NCBI GenBank assembly: GCA_003023565.1
Contig: PXSA01000015.1
Location: forward strand, 1 to 63,476
DNA length: 63,476 bases
Reading direction: 5' to 3'
Origin: Halobacteriales archaeon QS_9_68_17
GTDB lineage: Archaea > Halobacteriota > Halobacteria > Halobacteriales > Natronoarchaeaceae
Part shown: positions 16,525 to 26,082 of the stretch, piece after piece
Layout of the letters: each line of letters opens with the position of its first letter
Position numbering within the stretch: position 1 is the stretch's first letter
Program-made: the position numbers and the translations under genes
Notes under the pieces: model-generated
Databases searched by the model: none
Seen by the model: the letters and a program-made list of their open reading frames with translations, nothing else
Told to the model about the DNA's origin: nothing

Positions 16525-17364
16525 ATGAAGCGCCGAACGTTCCTCGCGAGCGCGGTGGCGACGACCGCGGTCGCGGGCTGTCTGGGCGACTCCGACGACG
16601 ACACCGCGGTCGAAACGGCCGACACAACCGCGGATAGCGCGAGCGGGGGCGACTACGCGACGAACGGCGAGTTCCCGCCGAACGAGGACCCGCGGAACGG
16701 CTTCCCGCCCGAGTTCGAAGACGTTCCCGAGGAGCGGTCGGTCGACACCGACGCCTTCGGGACGGCGACACAGAGCGGGGTAGACGTCCCACTGGTCCCC
16801 GTCGACGTCGCCCACCACTGGTTCCGCCGGCGCGAGGCGCGCTTCGCCGACGCCCGCGGAGCCGAGCAGTACGACACCTCCCACGTGTACGGGTCGGTGT
16901 TATCGACGGCACCGGACGGCGTCGAGAACGACCCGGTGGCCGACTGGCCGAAAGACGACCGGGTCGTCCTCTACTGCGGGTGTCCCCACCACCTGTCCGG
17001 GATGCGTGCGGCGGCGCTCATCGAGGCCGGTTACGAGGAGGTGTACGCCATCGACGAGGGGTTCTGGGAGTGGCACGCCCGGAACTACGCGATGGCGGGC
17101 AACGACCTGTCTGCGACGCCGCGGGGGCGCGTGATCCGCGGACGAGCCTCCCCCGAGAGCGCCGGAGAGACGGCCTGGGCCCGCCACGAACCGACGGGCC
17201 AGCGCGAGGCCGCGACCATCGACGCCGACGGCGGCTACCGCATGACGCTCCGGTTCGTCGACGTCGACCGCGACTCGCCCATCGTCGTCGAGACGCCGGA
17301 CTACACCGTCGAAGCCCCGCTCGGACGACTCGCCAGGTCGACGGTTACCGCGGATCTGACCTGA
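16525..17364 (+). CDS. Rhodanese-domain lipoprotein
   Basis: 279 residues. A lipoprotein signal (RRTFLASAVATTAVAGC) is followed by an acidic linker and a rhodanese-like domain at about 90-195, with FADARGAEQYDTSHVYGS and the catalytic loop YCGCPHHLSGMRAAALIEAG, where Cys (about 153) would carry persulfide. The C-terminal 60 residues form a separate beta domain. Exported rhodaneses move sulfur or serve redox roles; here it sits 39 bases downstream of the peroxidase-like gene and likely shares its transcript. Confidence 0.8.
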   Translation: MKRRTFLASAVATTAVAGCLGDSDDDTAVETADTTADSASGGDYATNGEFPPNEDPRNGFPPEFEDVPEERSVDTDAFGTATQSGVDVPLVPVDVAHHWFRRREARFADARGAEQYDTSHVYGSVLSTAPDGVENDPVADWPKDDRVVLYCGCPHHLSGMRAAALIEAGYEEVYAIDEGFWEWHARNYAMAGNDLSATPRGRVIRGRASPESAGETAWARHEPTGQREAATIDADGGYRMTLRFVDVDRDSPIVVETPDYTVEAPLGRLARSTVTADLT

Positions 17365-17463
17365 CGGTTCGCGGTGACGACCTGACCGTCAACCGGCGAC
17401 GCCGCGTCGAGCAGCGTACCATGACACAAACCTTTTTTGTAGGGCATGAGTTGCTTGTTAGCA

Positions 17464-18276
17464 ATGGCGGAGCCAAGCGAGTTGTTCACGGAGTTGCTGT
17501 CGGAGGTCGACGCTATCCTCCTCTTCTCGCCGACCGGCTCGTACTACGAGGAGGTCGTCGCGGAGTCGGAGGTGCCGGTGCTCGTCGTGTCGGACGGGGA
17601 CGACATCGGCGCGGAGGAGTTCGTGGAGTTACCGCTCGAGTTCGACGACGTCGCGGAGCGCATCCGCTTCGGTATCGAGGGGGCGCTGGAGCGGGGGCTG
17701 CTGAAGGACGGGGACGTGGTCACCTGCGCCGTGACGATGTTCGACGACGACATCGACACCACGTCGCGGGTCAGGGTCGACGAGGACATGGAGTCCGGGA
17801 TCTACGACCTCTTCTCTAACTCCCGCGCCGACCCGAGCGTCATCCGGGCGGTGCTGGAACTGGCGATCGAACTCGGGAAGAAGGGACAGAAGGGCAAGCC
17901 CGTCGGCGCGCTGTTCGCCGTCGGCGACGCCGGAAAGGTGATGAACAAGTCCCGCCCGCTGTCGTACAACCCGTTCGAGAAGTCCCACGTCCACGTGGGC
18001 GACCCCATCGTGAACGTGATGCTCAAGGAGTTCTCCCGGCTCGACGGCGCGTTCGTCATCAGCGACTCCGGGAAGATCGTCTCGGCCTACCGCTACCTCG
18101 AACCGTCCGCCGAGGGCGTCGACATCCCGAAGGGGCTGGGCACGCGTCATATGGCCGGCGGTGCGGTCACGCGCGACACGAACGCGACGGCGGTCGTCCT
18201 GAGCGAGAGCGACGGGCTCGTGCGGGCGTTCAAAGGGGGCGAACTGGTACTTGAACTCGATCCGGAGGACTACTGA
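17464..18276 (+). CDS. dacZ: Diadenylate cyclase (DacZ)
   Basis: Makes cyclic di-AMP from two ATP. 270 residues; an N-terminal pyruvate-kinase-like alpha/beta domain (about 1-115) and a C-terminal DAC domain with FVISDSGKIVSAYRYLEP (the DGA-like motif is SDSG here), GLGTRHMAGGAVTRDTNA (the RHR-type motif is RHM) and VVLSESDGLVRAF. This is the archaeal DacZ variant. Start ATG at 17464 is preferred to 17446 because of the T-rich element at 17433-17441. It overlaps the MscS-like gene by one base: an operon linking c-di-AMP with osmotic response. Confidence 0.88.
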   Translation: MAEPSELFTELLSEVDAILLFSPTGSYYEEVVAESEVPVLVVSDGDDIGAEEFVELPLEFDDVAERIRFGIEGALERGLLKDGDVVTCAVTMFDDDIDTTSRVRVDEDMESGIYDLFSNSRADPSVIRAVLELAIELGKKGQKGKPVGALFAVGDAGKVMNKSRPLSYNPFEKSHVHVGDPIVNVMLKEFSRLDGAFVISDSGKIVSAYRYLEPSAEGVDIPKGLGTRHMAGGAVTRDTNATAVVLSESDGLVRAFKGGELVLELDPEDY

Positions 18277-19046
18277 TGGTCCGGTGGAGTCTGTTTACCG
18301 ACCAGCCCGCGGCGCTGGCGGCGGCGGTGCTCGCGCTCGGCATCCTGCTCGGCTATCTGATCGGGAAGCTCAACAAGCGCCTGCTGACCGCCGTAGGCGT
18401 CTCGGACGCCGTCGAGGGCACGCCGTTCGAGCGGACCGCCCAGAGCATCGGCACATCGACCGTCATCATCGTCGCCCGTCTCAGCTCCTGGTTCGTCTAC
18501 GGCGTCGCCATGCTGACGGCGATCCATATCGCGGAGCTCGTCAACGCGGAAACGTTCTGGCTCCGCGTTACGCAGTTCGTCCCGCAGCTTTTCATCGCCG
18601 CGCTCGTTCTCATCGTCGGTTTCGTCATCGCTGACAAGGCCGAACTCGTCGTCAGCGAGCGCCTCCGCGGCGTCAAGCTCCCGGAGGTGGGCGTCCTCCC
18701 GAAGGTGATCAAGTACAGCGCCCTCTACATCGCGTCGCTGGTCGCGCTCGGGCAGATCGGCGTCAACACTACCGCGCTGAACGTGTTGCTCGCCGTGTAC
18801 GTGTTCGGCCTGATCTTCCTTAGCGGTCTCGCGTTCAAGGACTTCCTCGCCTCCGGCGCGGCCGGTATCTATCTCCTGCTCAACCAGCCGTACGGCATCG
18901 GCGACGACGTGCAGATCGGCGACCATCAGGGGATCGTACAGGAGGTCGACGTGTTCGTCACCCACATCGAAAACGAGGAAGAGGAGTTCATCGTCCCCAA
19001 CAGCCACGTGCTGGAGAGCGGCATCGTTCGGATACGAAGCCAGTAG
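18276..19046 (+). CDS. MscS-family mechanosensitive channel
   Basis: 256 residues with about five membrane segments (LAAAVLALGILLGYLIG; TVIIVARLSSWFVYGVAMLTAI; FVPQLFIAALVLIVGFVIA; YSALYIASLVALGQIGV; LLAVYVFGLIFLSGLAF) and the MscS beta domain LNQPYGIGDDVQIGDHQGIV and EEFIVPNSHVLESGIVRI. The cytoplasmic part stops right after the beta domain, making it a short form. Such channels release solutes on hypo-osmotic shock. Overlap with dacZ implies co-expression; c-di-AMP control of osmolyte/ion transport is known in other organisms, so a functional link is inferred. Confidence 0.85.
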   Translation: MVRWSLFTDQPAALAAAVLALGILLGYLIGKLNKRLLTAVGVSDAVEGTPFERTAQSIGTSTVIIVARLSSWFVYGVAMLTAIHIAELVNAETFWLRVTQFVPQLFIAALVLIVGFVIADKAELVVSERLRGVKLPEVGVLPKVIKYSALYIASLVALGQIGVNTTALNVLLAVYVFGLIFLSGLAFKDFLASGAAGIYLLLNQPYGIGDDVQIGDHQGIVQEVDVFVTHIENEEEEFIVPNSHVLESGIVRIRSQ

Positions 19047-19211
19047 TGCTGCCGATACGGTTTCGCTACTCCGAGAAGTAGCCGAAACGATTAGAACATA
19101 CAGGAGCTAAATGGCTCGCTTCACACTCGGGGTTCTCCCCTTGCGCTCTGCTCACCATTTAATCGCAAACCGCTTACTGGAATTTTATTTTATATTTCAG
19201 TTCATTAAACA

Positions 19212-19517
19212 TTAGAGTCTGGATCCCATGACGTGATTTATTCCTCTGTAACTAAGGCTAATCATCACAGCCAAGAAGTATGTGTAGATGAAGAACCATA
19301 TCCACATTAGAATTAAAGAAGTAAGAAATCCTCCCATCACGAATTCTGTGCGGAACATCCAGAATCCAGTGTATAGGACTTCAGCGGCCGGCTCTAAGGG
19401 CTTTCCAAATGGCTCGATAACGGTTTTTGCGAGAGAATAAAACCCAATAAGAAGAACAAATACTGCGATAGTTACTCGATTGACAACAATGTGCTGGATA
19501 TCCGTATTATGTTTCAT
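19212..19517 (-). CDS. Small two-helix membrane protein in an AT-rich patch
   Basis: 101 residues; two strong hydrophobic helices (VTIAVFVLLIGFYSLAKTVI and LTSLILMWIWFFIYTYFLAV) separated by a short loop with EPFGKPLEPAAEVLYTGFW. Base composition is clearly lower in GC than the neighbours, and AT-rich DNA with TATATA lies just before the ATG on the minus strand. No family recognised. Probably horizontally acquired. Confidence 0.55.
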   Translation of the reverse strand: MKHNTDIQHIVVNRVTIAVFVLLIGFYSLAKTVIEPFGKPLEPAAEVLYTGFWMFRTEFVMGGFLTSLILMWIWFFIYTYFLAVMISLSYRGINHVMGSRL

Positions 19518-19621
19518 ATATACGGTATTGCTCTCGTTTATTAATTAATTTTTGTAATTATACTAGAGAAGTATTCTCACTTTGCAAGAGAGATTATTGT
19601 GAAGCATTAAGCTGCTATTTT

Positions 19622-20017
19622 GGAGGGATCTCACGAGTTTGGATTATCGCCGATGGAGCAGAAGCGTATGGCTATGGGAAAGGTAATGTCTATATTGAAC
19701 CGGACGGTGATACTAGGATCCGGGGCGGGCGTGCACTTCATACGCCCAGCCAGATAGGCGTCCGTGAACCATTGGTTGTGTTCAAGAATCTCTGCATCCA
19801 AGAAATCGCACATTGCTTTGACGTCGGGCACCATGCGGGCGAGGTTCACGTCGACAATAGTGGCACATGTAAATCAGTATCTTCCATGATGACGTCCTAT
19901 GGGCGGAATAGCAGTGAAGATCCTGATACATGTGCCAGGGGTGGAGGAAAGACACCCACATATATGTGTTACGATGAAACTTTCAAAACGATAATCGGAT
20001 CGGTGGAGTGGCGATAG
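19622..20017 (+). pseudogene. Metzincin-like metalloprotease remnant without a start
   Basis: One continuous frame reads WIIADGAEAYGYGKGN, VYIEPDGDTRIRGGRALHTP, IGVREPLVVFKNLCIQEIAH, CFDVGHHAGEVHVDNSGTC, SMMTSYG and ends with IIGSVEWR. QEIAHCFDVGH resembles a zinc-protease HExxHxxxxGH/D motif in which the first His is replaced by Gln, and SMM resembles the Met-turn. No ATG or GTG is present at a sensible N-terminus (first start is TTG at 19772, after most of the domain). Likely a decayed 5'-truncated gene. Confidence 0.5.
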
Positions 20018-20629
20018 CCGACGTCACAGGATCTCAATGACGGACTGTACCAAGGATTCTATTGATAACGGAGCGCCTTTATAACCAAGGTGCTTTTTTA
20101 CAGGTCACTGTCATAATTGTCAGTGTTAGTAAGCTCCCACCGAACCAAATTTTTGTTCTCTATATAGTAATATACTTATTAGAGTTTGATAATAATTATC
20201 GATCTCTAGCATCTACGTTCCATCAAATAGCTATGGATGGGCCACGCTCCAGAGCGTGATTCACTCATAGCTACTCGGCAGTCCTGACGTACATCGCTGC
20301 AACCGCTACAATACCGTTACTACTTGAATTGGAGTCCACCGACTTGTCTATCACCGGAGAGTCTGATGTAAGTCTCTGTCGGGGTGTCCTCACTATAGTT
20401 GATTGTCGAAGCCTTGGATTTGACCGGGTCATCGGTGGGATTGCTGAGCCATAGCTCCTCGTAGTCGGAAGATTCAGACAGCGCATGCGTCTCCCTATGG
20501 TGGAAAACCGTTGATAAGCGTCTTCTCACAGAGTAAACATACCTGCGTATCAGTCCGGGTGTGCGTTCTCGTCATTACTCCAGGCAGTTCACCCGGTAGA
20601 ACGGGATCCAGTCGACGGCGACCGCAGTG
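20018..20629. other. AT-rich intergenic stretch without a convincing gene
   Basis: This gap is much less GC-rich than the rest of the window, with runs such as TATATAGTAATATAC near 20160. A minus-strand frame at 20320-20529 encodes LSESSDYEELWLSNPTDDPV and more, which looks protein-like and acidic, but it is short and unrecognised; it may be a relic. No RNA gene or inverted-repeat boundary was found. Confidence 0.4.
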
Positions 20630-21163
20630 TTACTCGGCGTCGCCGGACATCGGACGAGCGGGCACGCCGGCGACCGTCTCGCCCGGCGGTACGTCCTCCG
20701 TTACCAGCGAGTTCGCGGCGACGCTTGCTCCCTCGCCGATCCGGACGCCCGGCAGGACGACCGCTCCCGCTCCGATCATCGCGCGCTCGCCGACGACCAC
20801 CTCGCCGACGCGGTACTCCTCCTGGAGGAACTCGTGACAGAGGATCGTCGCGTCGTAGCCGATTATCGCGTGGTCCTCGACGGTGATCGCCTCGGGCCAG
20901 AACACGTCCGGCGTCGACTCCAGCCCCCAGGAGACGCCCTCGCCGACGGTGACGCCGATGCGCCGCAGGAGGAAGCTCTTCAGCCGGAGGCTCGGCGAAA
21001 CCCGCGCCAGCACGACCACGAGGTAGTTCAGCGCCACACGGAGCGGGGACTTGGCGTCGGTCCAGTGCCGGAGGGAGTTCAGGGGTCCGGGAGTCGAGTG
21101 AGTCCGAACGCGGTCGTGGCGCGGCGCGACGTCGTCCGAGTCCCGAGCACTGTCGTCGGTCAC
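20630..21163 (-). CDS. Hexapeptide-repeat acyltransferase
   Basis: 177 residues; the C-terminal half shows left-handed beta-helix hexapeptide repeats (AITVEDHAIIGYDATILCHE, VVVGERAMIGAGAVVLPGVR and IGEGASVAANSLVTEDVPPG) as in maltose/galactoside O-acetyltransferases. The substrate is unknown. The N-terminal 45 residues are polar, followed by an amphipathic region (RVALNYLVVVLARVSPSLRLK) that may contact the membrane. Convergent orientation relative to the AT-rich patch. Confidence 0.85.
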   Translation of the reverse strand: MTDDSARDSDDVAPRHDRVRTHSTPGPLNSLRHWTDAKSPLRVALNYLVVVLARVSPSLRLKSFLLRRIGVTVGEGVSWGLESTPDVFWPEAITVEDHAIIGYDATILCHEFLQEEYRVGEVVVGERAMIGAGAVVLPGVRIGEGASVAANSLVTEDVPPGETVAGVPARPMSGDAE

Positions 21164-21253
21164 GGCACCGGGTTCGCCCCGGTGGGCAATAAACGCATCT
21201 GCCGCGGGTCGGCGGGTCGAGAGCCGAACTGTCGCGTCAGAACGCCCCGTTAT

Positions 21254-22606
21254 TCAGGCGCTCCGCAGGTCGTTCAGGTGGTCGATCCGCTGCTGAACCA
21301 GGTCGGCCTTGCCGATGTCGTGACGGATCCGGAGGCCCTCCTCGCCGGCGACGGCGAGCGCGCGCTCGGCGACCGTCTCCGCCTCGGCGATGGTGTCGCC
21401 CAGTCCGACGACGGCGAACGACCGGGAGGTCGTCGTGTAGATGCCGTCCTCGCGCTCGTCGACGGAGGCATACGAGAGGAGGGCGTCGCCGGCGCTGTCT
21501 CGCGGCTCGCCGCCGCTCGACTCGTCGGTGGCGCTCTCTACCGTTCGCGCCACGCTCTGCTCGTCGACCTTCACTTTCGCGCCCGACTTCGGGTCGGTCG
21601 GGTAGCCCTCGGGGACGGCGTACTTGCAGACGGTCGCCCGCTCCGCGAACGCCAGTTCCGGTAGGGCTTCACCGTCGCGGGCGGCGGTGAGCACGTCGAG
21701 GAAGTCGGTTTCGAGGACCGGGAGCGTGTTCATCGCCTCGGGGTCGCCGAACCGGGCGTTGAACTCGACGACCTTCGGGCCGTCCGCGTCGAGCATGAAC
21801 TGGCCGTAAAGGACGCCGCGGTAGCCGTCGAGCGCGTCGACCGTCGCCTCGATGACGTCGACGGCGTCCTCGTACTCGCTCTCGGTCATGAACGGCAGGT
21901 GGGCGACTGCGTCGCTGTAGCTGCCCATGCCGCCGGTGTTCGGACCCTCGTCGCCCTCGTACGCGCGCTTGTGGTCCTGCACGGCGGGGGTGACCCGGAC
22001 CTCGCCGTCGGCGACGAACGCCTGGACCGTGAACTCCTCGCCGACGAGGCGCTCCTCGAGGACGAACTCCCCGTAGTCGCTCTCGCGGACGTACCCCTTC
22101 GCCTCCGCCTTGGTGACCTGGTCGCCCGTGACGCGGACGCCCTTGCCCCCGGTGAGTCCCGTGGGTTTCACGGCGAGGTCGCCGTTGGACTCGTCGATGT
22201 AGGCGGCCGCCGCCTCGGGGTCGGTGAACGTCGCGAAGTCCGGACACCCCGGGATGTCGTGTTCGGCCATGAACTCCCGCTGGAAGCGCTTGTCCGTCTC
22301 GATGCGGGCTTCGGCCCGTTTCGGTCCGAACGCGTACACGCCGGCGTCATCGAGCGCGTCGACGACGCCCGCCGCGAGGTAGCTCTCGGGGCCGACCACC
22401 GCGAGGGTCGCGTCGACGGCCTCGGCGTACTCCACGACGGGACCGGTGTCCGTCGAGTCGAGTGCCTCGAAGCCCTCGGCGACGCGCGCGATGCCGGGGT
22501 TGCGGTTGCTCGCGCAGGCGTACAGGTCGCAGTCCGACGCCGCCAGCGCGCGAGCGATCGCGTGTTCGCGGCCGCCGCCGCCGACCAGCAGGACGGTTTC
22601 GGTCAT
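21254..22606 (-). CDS. purD: Phosphoribosylamine-glycine ligase
   Basis: ATP-grasp enzyme joining glycine to phosphoribosylamine, the second step of purine synthesis. 450 residues beginning MTETVLLVGGGGREHAIARA; contains DLAVKPTGLTGGKGVRV (ATP-grasp loop), PNTGGMGSYSDA and VVEFNARFGDPEAMN (metal ligands). Near the C-terminus an insert of about 15-20 residues (ESATDESSGGEPRDSAG) coincides with a DNA hairpin element (21502-21516) and interrupts an otherwise conserved stretch. Start ATG at 22606 is set by the conserved N-terminus. Confidence 0.95.
   Translation of the reverse strand: MTETVLLVGGGGREHAIARALAASDCDLYACASNRNPGIARVAEGFEALDSTDTGPVVEYAEAVDATLAVVGPESYLAAGVVDALDDAGVYAFGPKRAEARIETDKRFQREFMAEHDIPGCPDFATFTDPEAAAAYIDESNGDLAVKPTGLTGGKGVRVTGDQVTKAEAKGYVRESDYGEFVLEERLVGEEFTVQAFVADGEVRVTPAVQDHKRAYEGDEGPNTGGMGSYSDAVAHLPFMTESEYEDAVDVIEATVDALDGYRGVLYGQFMLDADGPKVVEFNARFGDPEAMNTLPVLETDFLDVLTAARDGEALPELAFAERATVCKYAVPEGYPTDPKSGAKVKVDEQSVARTVESATDESSGGEPRDSAGDALLSYASVDEREDGIYTTTSRSFAVVGLGDTIAEAETVAERALAVAGEEGLRIRHDIGKADLVQQRIDHLNDLRSA
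21502..21516 (-). repeat. Hairpin element inside purD
   Basis: On the gene strand GCGGC-GGCGA-GCCGC forms a 5-bp stem, flanked by TCGAGC and GAGA. The same flanks surround the GCGGGC/GCCCGC hairpin in the trxR gene. It encodes part of an extra Ser/Gly/Glu-rich peptide in PurD. Only one hairpin of the usual pair is clear here. Confidence 0.45.
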
Positions 22607-22871
22607 ACGGGCTCGTGGTAAGCACGGAAGTGTAAAGGTTGCTGTTCGAGTGAGGACGTTTAACCAAGAACGTGGACAAGCGGTGCGCGACGACACCGAC
22701 GCCGGCGGGCAGTCCCTCGGCCTCGCCGGTGACGCGGCGGTCACGGTCGTGGCGGTCCACCTGTAGGCCGCCGGACGTCGGCGGGACGCCAGACGTCGGT
22801 CAGTGGACCGCACCGATACGCCCCTGAGAAGGGCCGAATCCCCTCCGTCTGACGGGTCGGGCGCGCCACTA

Positions 22872-22879
22872 CTTTTACT
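22872..22879 (+). promoter_or_regulatory. TATA-like box for the MBL-fold gene
   Basis: CTTTTACT is centred about 27 bases before the ATG at 22903. The rest of the purD-to-22903 gap (296 bases) shows no further gene. Confidence 0.55.
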
Positions 22880-22902
22880 ACGACAGTTCCTCACCGTAGG
22901 TC

Positions 22903-23706
22903 ATGGTCGATGCGACAGTCACGCTCGTCGAGCGGGGGCACATCCGGACGGACCTCAACCACATCGTCGAGGGCGCGGCGCTCGGACACAAGGAGAACCC
23001 GAACCCGGAGACGCGGATGCTGGAGGGACCGGTGTACAACGTCGTCATCGACCACCCCGAAGCGACGATACTGTGGGACACCGGGTCGCATCCGGAGGCG
23101 GGACAGGGCCACTGGCCGGCGGAACTGTACGCCGCGTTCGAGCACTACGACGCGGACGAGCACCGCCTGTCGGACGACCTCGCCGACGTCGGATACTCGA
23201 TAGACGACGTCGACTGCGTGCTCCAGACGCACCTCCACCTCGACCACGCGGGCGGGCTTTACGAGTTCGAGGGGACCGACGTGCCGGTGGTCGTCCACGA
23301 GGAGGAGCTGAAGTACGCCTACCTGAGCGCGAAGTCCGACGCGGGGAGCGACGCGTACGTCGCCGCGGACTTCGACCGCGACCTGAACTGGCGGGTGTTG
23401 AGCAGGGACCGGACGACGCTGTACGAGGACCTCGAAGTGGTCCGACTGCCCGGCCACACGCCGGGCGTCCTCGGGACGAAACTGGACCTCGACGGTCACG
23501 GAACGGTGGTCTTCACCGGCGATCAGGCCTACGTCCGGGAGAACTACCACGAGGAGGAGCCGCTCGGCGCGGGCCTACTGTGGAGCGGCCGAGACTGGCG
23601 AGAGAGCCTGTCGCTGGTGAAGGAACTGGAGCGCAGGCACGACGCGACGGTGATCTGCGGTCACGACGCCGGCGACGCGGAGACGATCCGGAACGAGTTG
23701 CCCTGA
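22903..23706 (+). CDS. Metallo-beta-lactamase fold hydrolase (lactonase-like)
   Basis: 267 residues with the zinc-binding motif [10 protein letters not shown] (about 109-118), later ligands VRLPGHTPG (His) and FTGDQAY (Asp), and a terminal VICGHDAGD. The layout, with an N-terminal [20 protein letters not shown] strand, resembles N-acyl-homoserine lactonase-type MBL proteins; the real substrate is unknown. Cytoplasmic, monocistronic. Confidence 0.85.
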   Translation: MVDATVTLVERGHIRTDLNHIVEGAALGHKENPNPETRMLEGPVYNVVIDHPEATILWDTGSHPEAGQGHWPAELYAAFEHYDADEHRLSDDLADVGYSIDDVDCVLQTHLHLDHAGGLYEFEGTDVPVVVHEEELKYAYLSAKSDAGSDAYVAADFDRDLNWRVLSRDRTTLYEDLEVVRLPGHTPGVLGTKLDLDGHGTVVFTGDQAYVRENYHEEEPLGAGLLWSGRDWRESLSLVKELERRHDATVICGHDAGDAETIRNELP

Positions 23707-23761
23707 GGACCTCCCTTCCGCGAGGCCGGTACTTAGGTGGCCGAGGCCCCAACCTCCGGGT

Positions 23762-25987
23762 ATGAGCGCCCCGACGGAGCGAAACCGCCTCGACGAGGAG
23801 GAGAGCCCGTACCTGCGCCAGCACGCCGACAACCCGGTGAACTGGCAGCCGTGGGACGAACAGGCACTGGCGGCCGCGCGGGAGCGCGACGTGCCCGTCT
23901 TCCTCTCGGTCGGCTACTCCGCCTGCCACTGGTGTCATGTCATGGAGGAGGAGAGCTTCGAGGACGAGGAGATAGCCGAGACGCTGAACGGGGACTTCGT
24001 CCCGATCAAGGTCGACCGCGAGGAGCGCCCGGATCTCGACAGCATCTATCAGACGGTGTGCCAGCTCGTCAGCGGCCGCGGCGGATGGCCGCTCTCGGCG
24101 TGGCTGACGCCGGAGGGCAAGCCGTTCTACGTCGGGACGTACTTCCCGAAAGAGGAGAAACGCGGGATGCCCGGGTTCGGGAACCTGCTGGCGAACATCG
24201 CGAACTCGTGGGAGACCGACCGCGACGAGATGGAGAACCGCGCCCAGCAGTGGACCGACGCGGCGAAAGACCGGCTAGAGGAGACGCCCGGCGCTGGCGG
24301 CGACGCGCCCGGGAGCGAGTTCCTCGAAACCGCGGCCGACGCCGTCCTCCGCGGGGCCGACCGGGAGTTCGGCGGGTTCGGCTCCGGCGGTCCGAAGTTC
24401 CCCCAGCCCAAGCGCATCGACCTGCTCTTTCGCGCCTACGACCGCACCGGTCGGGAGACGTATCTGGAGGTCGCCGAGGAGACGCTCGACGCGATGGCCG
24501 ACGGCGGCATGTACGACCACGTCGGCGGCGGGTTCCACCGCTACGCGACCGACCGCGAGTGGACGGTGCCGCACTTCGAGAAGATGCTGTACGACAACGC
24601 CGAACTCCCGCGGGCGTACCTCGCCGGCTATCAGGTGACCGGGAACGAGCGTTACGCCGCCGTCGCGCGCGAGACCTTCGCGTTCGTGGAGCGCGAACTG
24701 ACCCACCCCGAGGGCGGGTTCTACAGCACGCTCGACGCGCAGAGCCCGGTTCCGGAGAACAGGGCAGGGAGTGCCGGTGAGGACGAGGAGGGCGAGTTCT
24801 ACGTCTGGACGCCCGCGGAGGTCCGCGACGCCCTCGACGAGGAGACCACGGGGATGGTCCGTGACCGCTACGGGGTCACCGAGTCGGGCGACTTCGAGCG
24901 CGGGCGCTCCGTGCTGACCGTCAGCGAGAGCGTCGAGGACCTCGCGGAGTCGTACGACCTCGACCCCGAGGTCGTCGAGCAGCGACTCGACGCCGCCGAC
25001 GAGGAGCTGTTCCGCGCCCGCGCCGACCGGCCGCGCCCGCGCCGCGACGAGAAGATACTCGCTGGCTGGAACGGACTGATGGTCGCCGCGCTCGCCGAGG
25101 CGGGGGTCGTGCTCGACGAGCAGTACGCGACGCTCGCCGAGGACGCGCTCTCGTTCGTCCGCGAGCACCTGTGGGACGTGGACGCGGGACGGCTGCACCG
25201 GCGGTACAAGGACGTCTCCGAGTCCGGGGACTCGGAGGATCACGGGGCGGAGTCTCACGGTGAGGACGTCAAGGGCGACGGCTACCTCGAAGACTACGCC
25301 TTCCTCGGGCGCGGCGCGTTCGTCCTGTACGAGGCGACCGGCGACGTACGGTACCTCCGGTTCTCACTCGATCTGGCCCGGGCGATCGAGGCGGAGTTCT
25401 GGGACGACGACGCCGAGACCCTGTACTACACGCCCGAGAGCGGCGAGGACCTCGTCACGCGGCCGCAGGAACTGCGCGACCAGTCGACGCCGTCGAGCGT
25501 CGGCGTCGCCGTCGACCTGTTGCTTTCGCTCGACCACTTCGTTCCGGACGAGTCCTTCCGGGAGATCGGGGAGGCCGTCGTCGGCACACACGGCGACCGG
25601 GTCCGGGCGAGCCCGGTCGAGTACCCCTCGCTGGCAATGGCCGCCGACCGGGCGGAGACGGGCGGCCTCGAACTCACCGTCGTCGCCGACGAGACCCCCG
25701 CGTCGTGGCGCGACCGCTTCGCGGCGGAGTACCTGCCGAACCGGGTCCTCGCGCGGCGGCCGCCGACCGAAGACGGACTGCGAGGGTGGGTAGCCGACCT
25801 CGGACTGGACGACGCGCCGCCCATCTGGGCGAATCGGGAGGCGGACGCGGACGAACCGACGCTGTACGTCTGTCGCTCCTTCACCTGCTCGCCGCCCCGA
25901 ACCGACGTCGACGAGGCGATGGAGTGGGCCGAGGACCTGTCCCCGGGAGCCGCTGGCGGCGACGACGTGGACGGGTCCGGAGCGTAG
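23762..25987 (+). CDS. Thioredoxin-domain protein with glycosidase-like barrel (DUF255/YyaL family)
   Basis: 741 residues. The N-terminal DUF255 thioredoxin-like domain starts [17 protein letters not shown] and has a CHWCHVM redox motif (about 59-65). The remaining (alpha/alpha)6-like barrel includes [20 protein letters not shown] and [17 protein letters not shown]. The family is widespread but of unclear function (redox or sugar-related). It carries an in-frame extra peptide at about residues 485-502 ([16 protein letters not shown]) encoded by a hairpin-rich segment. A TATA-like ACTTAGG lies 28 bases upstream. Confidence 0.9.
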   Translation: MSAPTERNRLDEEESPYLRQHADNPVNWQPWDEQALAAARERDVPVFLSVGYSACHWCHVMEEESFEDEEIAETLNGDFVPIKVDREERPDLDSIYQTVCQLVSGRGGWPLSAWLTPEGKPFYVGTYFPKEEKRGMPGFGNLLANIANSWETDRDEMENRAQQWTDAAKDRLEETPGAGGDAPGSEFLETAADAVLRGADREFGGFGSGGPKFPQPKRIDLLFRAYDRTGRETYLEVAEETLDAMADGGMYDHVGGGFHRYATDREWTVPHFEKMLYDNAELPRAYLAGYQVTGNERYAAVARETFAFVERELTHPEGGFYSTLDAQSPVPENRAGSAGEDEEGEFYVWTPAEVRDALDEETTGMVRDRYGVTESGDFERGRSVLTVSESVEDLAESYDLDPEVVEQRLDAADEELFRARADRPRPRRDEKILAGWNGLMVAALAEAGVVLDEQYATLAEDALSFVREHLWDVDAGRLHRRYKDVSESGDSEDHGAESHGEDVKGDGYLEDYAFLGRGAFVLYEATGDVRYLRFSLDLARAIEAEFWDDDAETLYYTPESGEDLVTRPQELRDQSTPSSVGVAVDLLLSLDHFVPDESFREIGEAVVGTHGDRVRASPVEYPSLAMAADRAETGGLELTVVADETPASWRDRFAAEYLPNRVLARRPPTEDGLRGWVADLGLDDAPPIWANREADADEPTLYVCRSFTCSPPRTDVDEAMEWAEDLSPGAAGGDDVDGSGA
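25217..25265 (+). repeat. Double-hairpin-like element inside the DUF255 gene
   Basis: TCCGAGTCC-GG-GGACTCGGA is a perfect 9-bp inverted repeat, followed by a second weaker TCAC/GTGA pairing. It is in frame and adds about 17 residues between RRYKD and [10 protein letters not shown], which are normally close together in the family. Confidence 0.55.
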
Positions 25988-26082
25988 CCGGCGGGGCCGT
26001 TTTCGGCGGGTCCTCGCCGCGACTGCCGACCACAATCTGTTTTGGCGTGTCCCTTACCCGCGTCAGACCCCAAGGCTCGACC

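Noticed and set aside
20062..20259. Plus-strand 65-residue frame in the AT-rich patch
   Set aside because: No family, no coding-like composition, and hydrophobic stretch is explained by AT-rich codons.
20627..21664. Plus-strand 345-residue frame
   Set aside because: Antisense to the acyltransferase and purD, with no recognisable domain or promoter.
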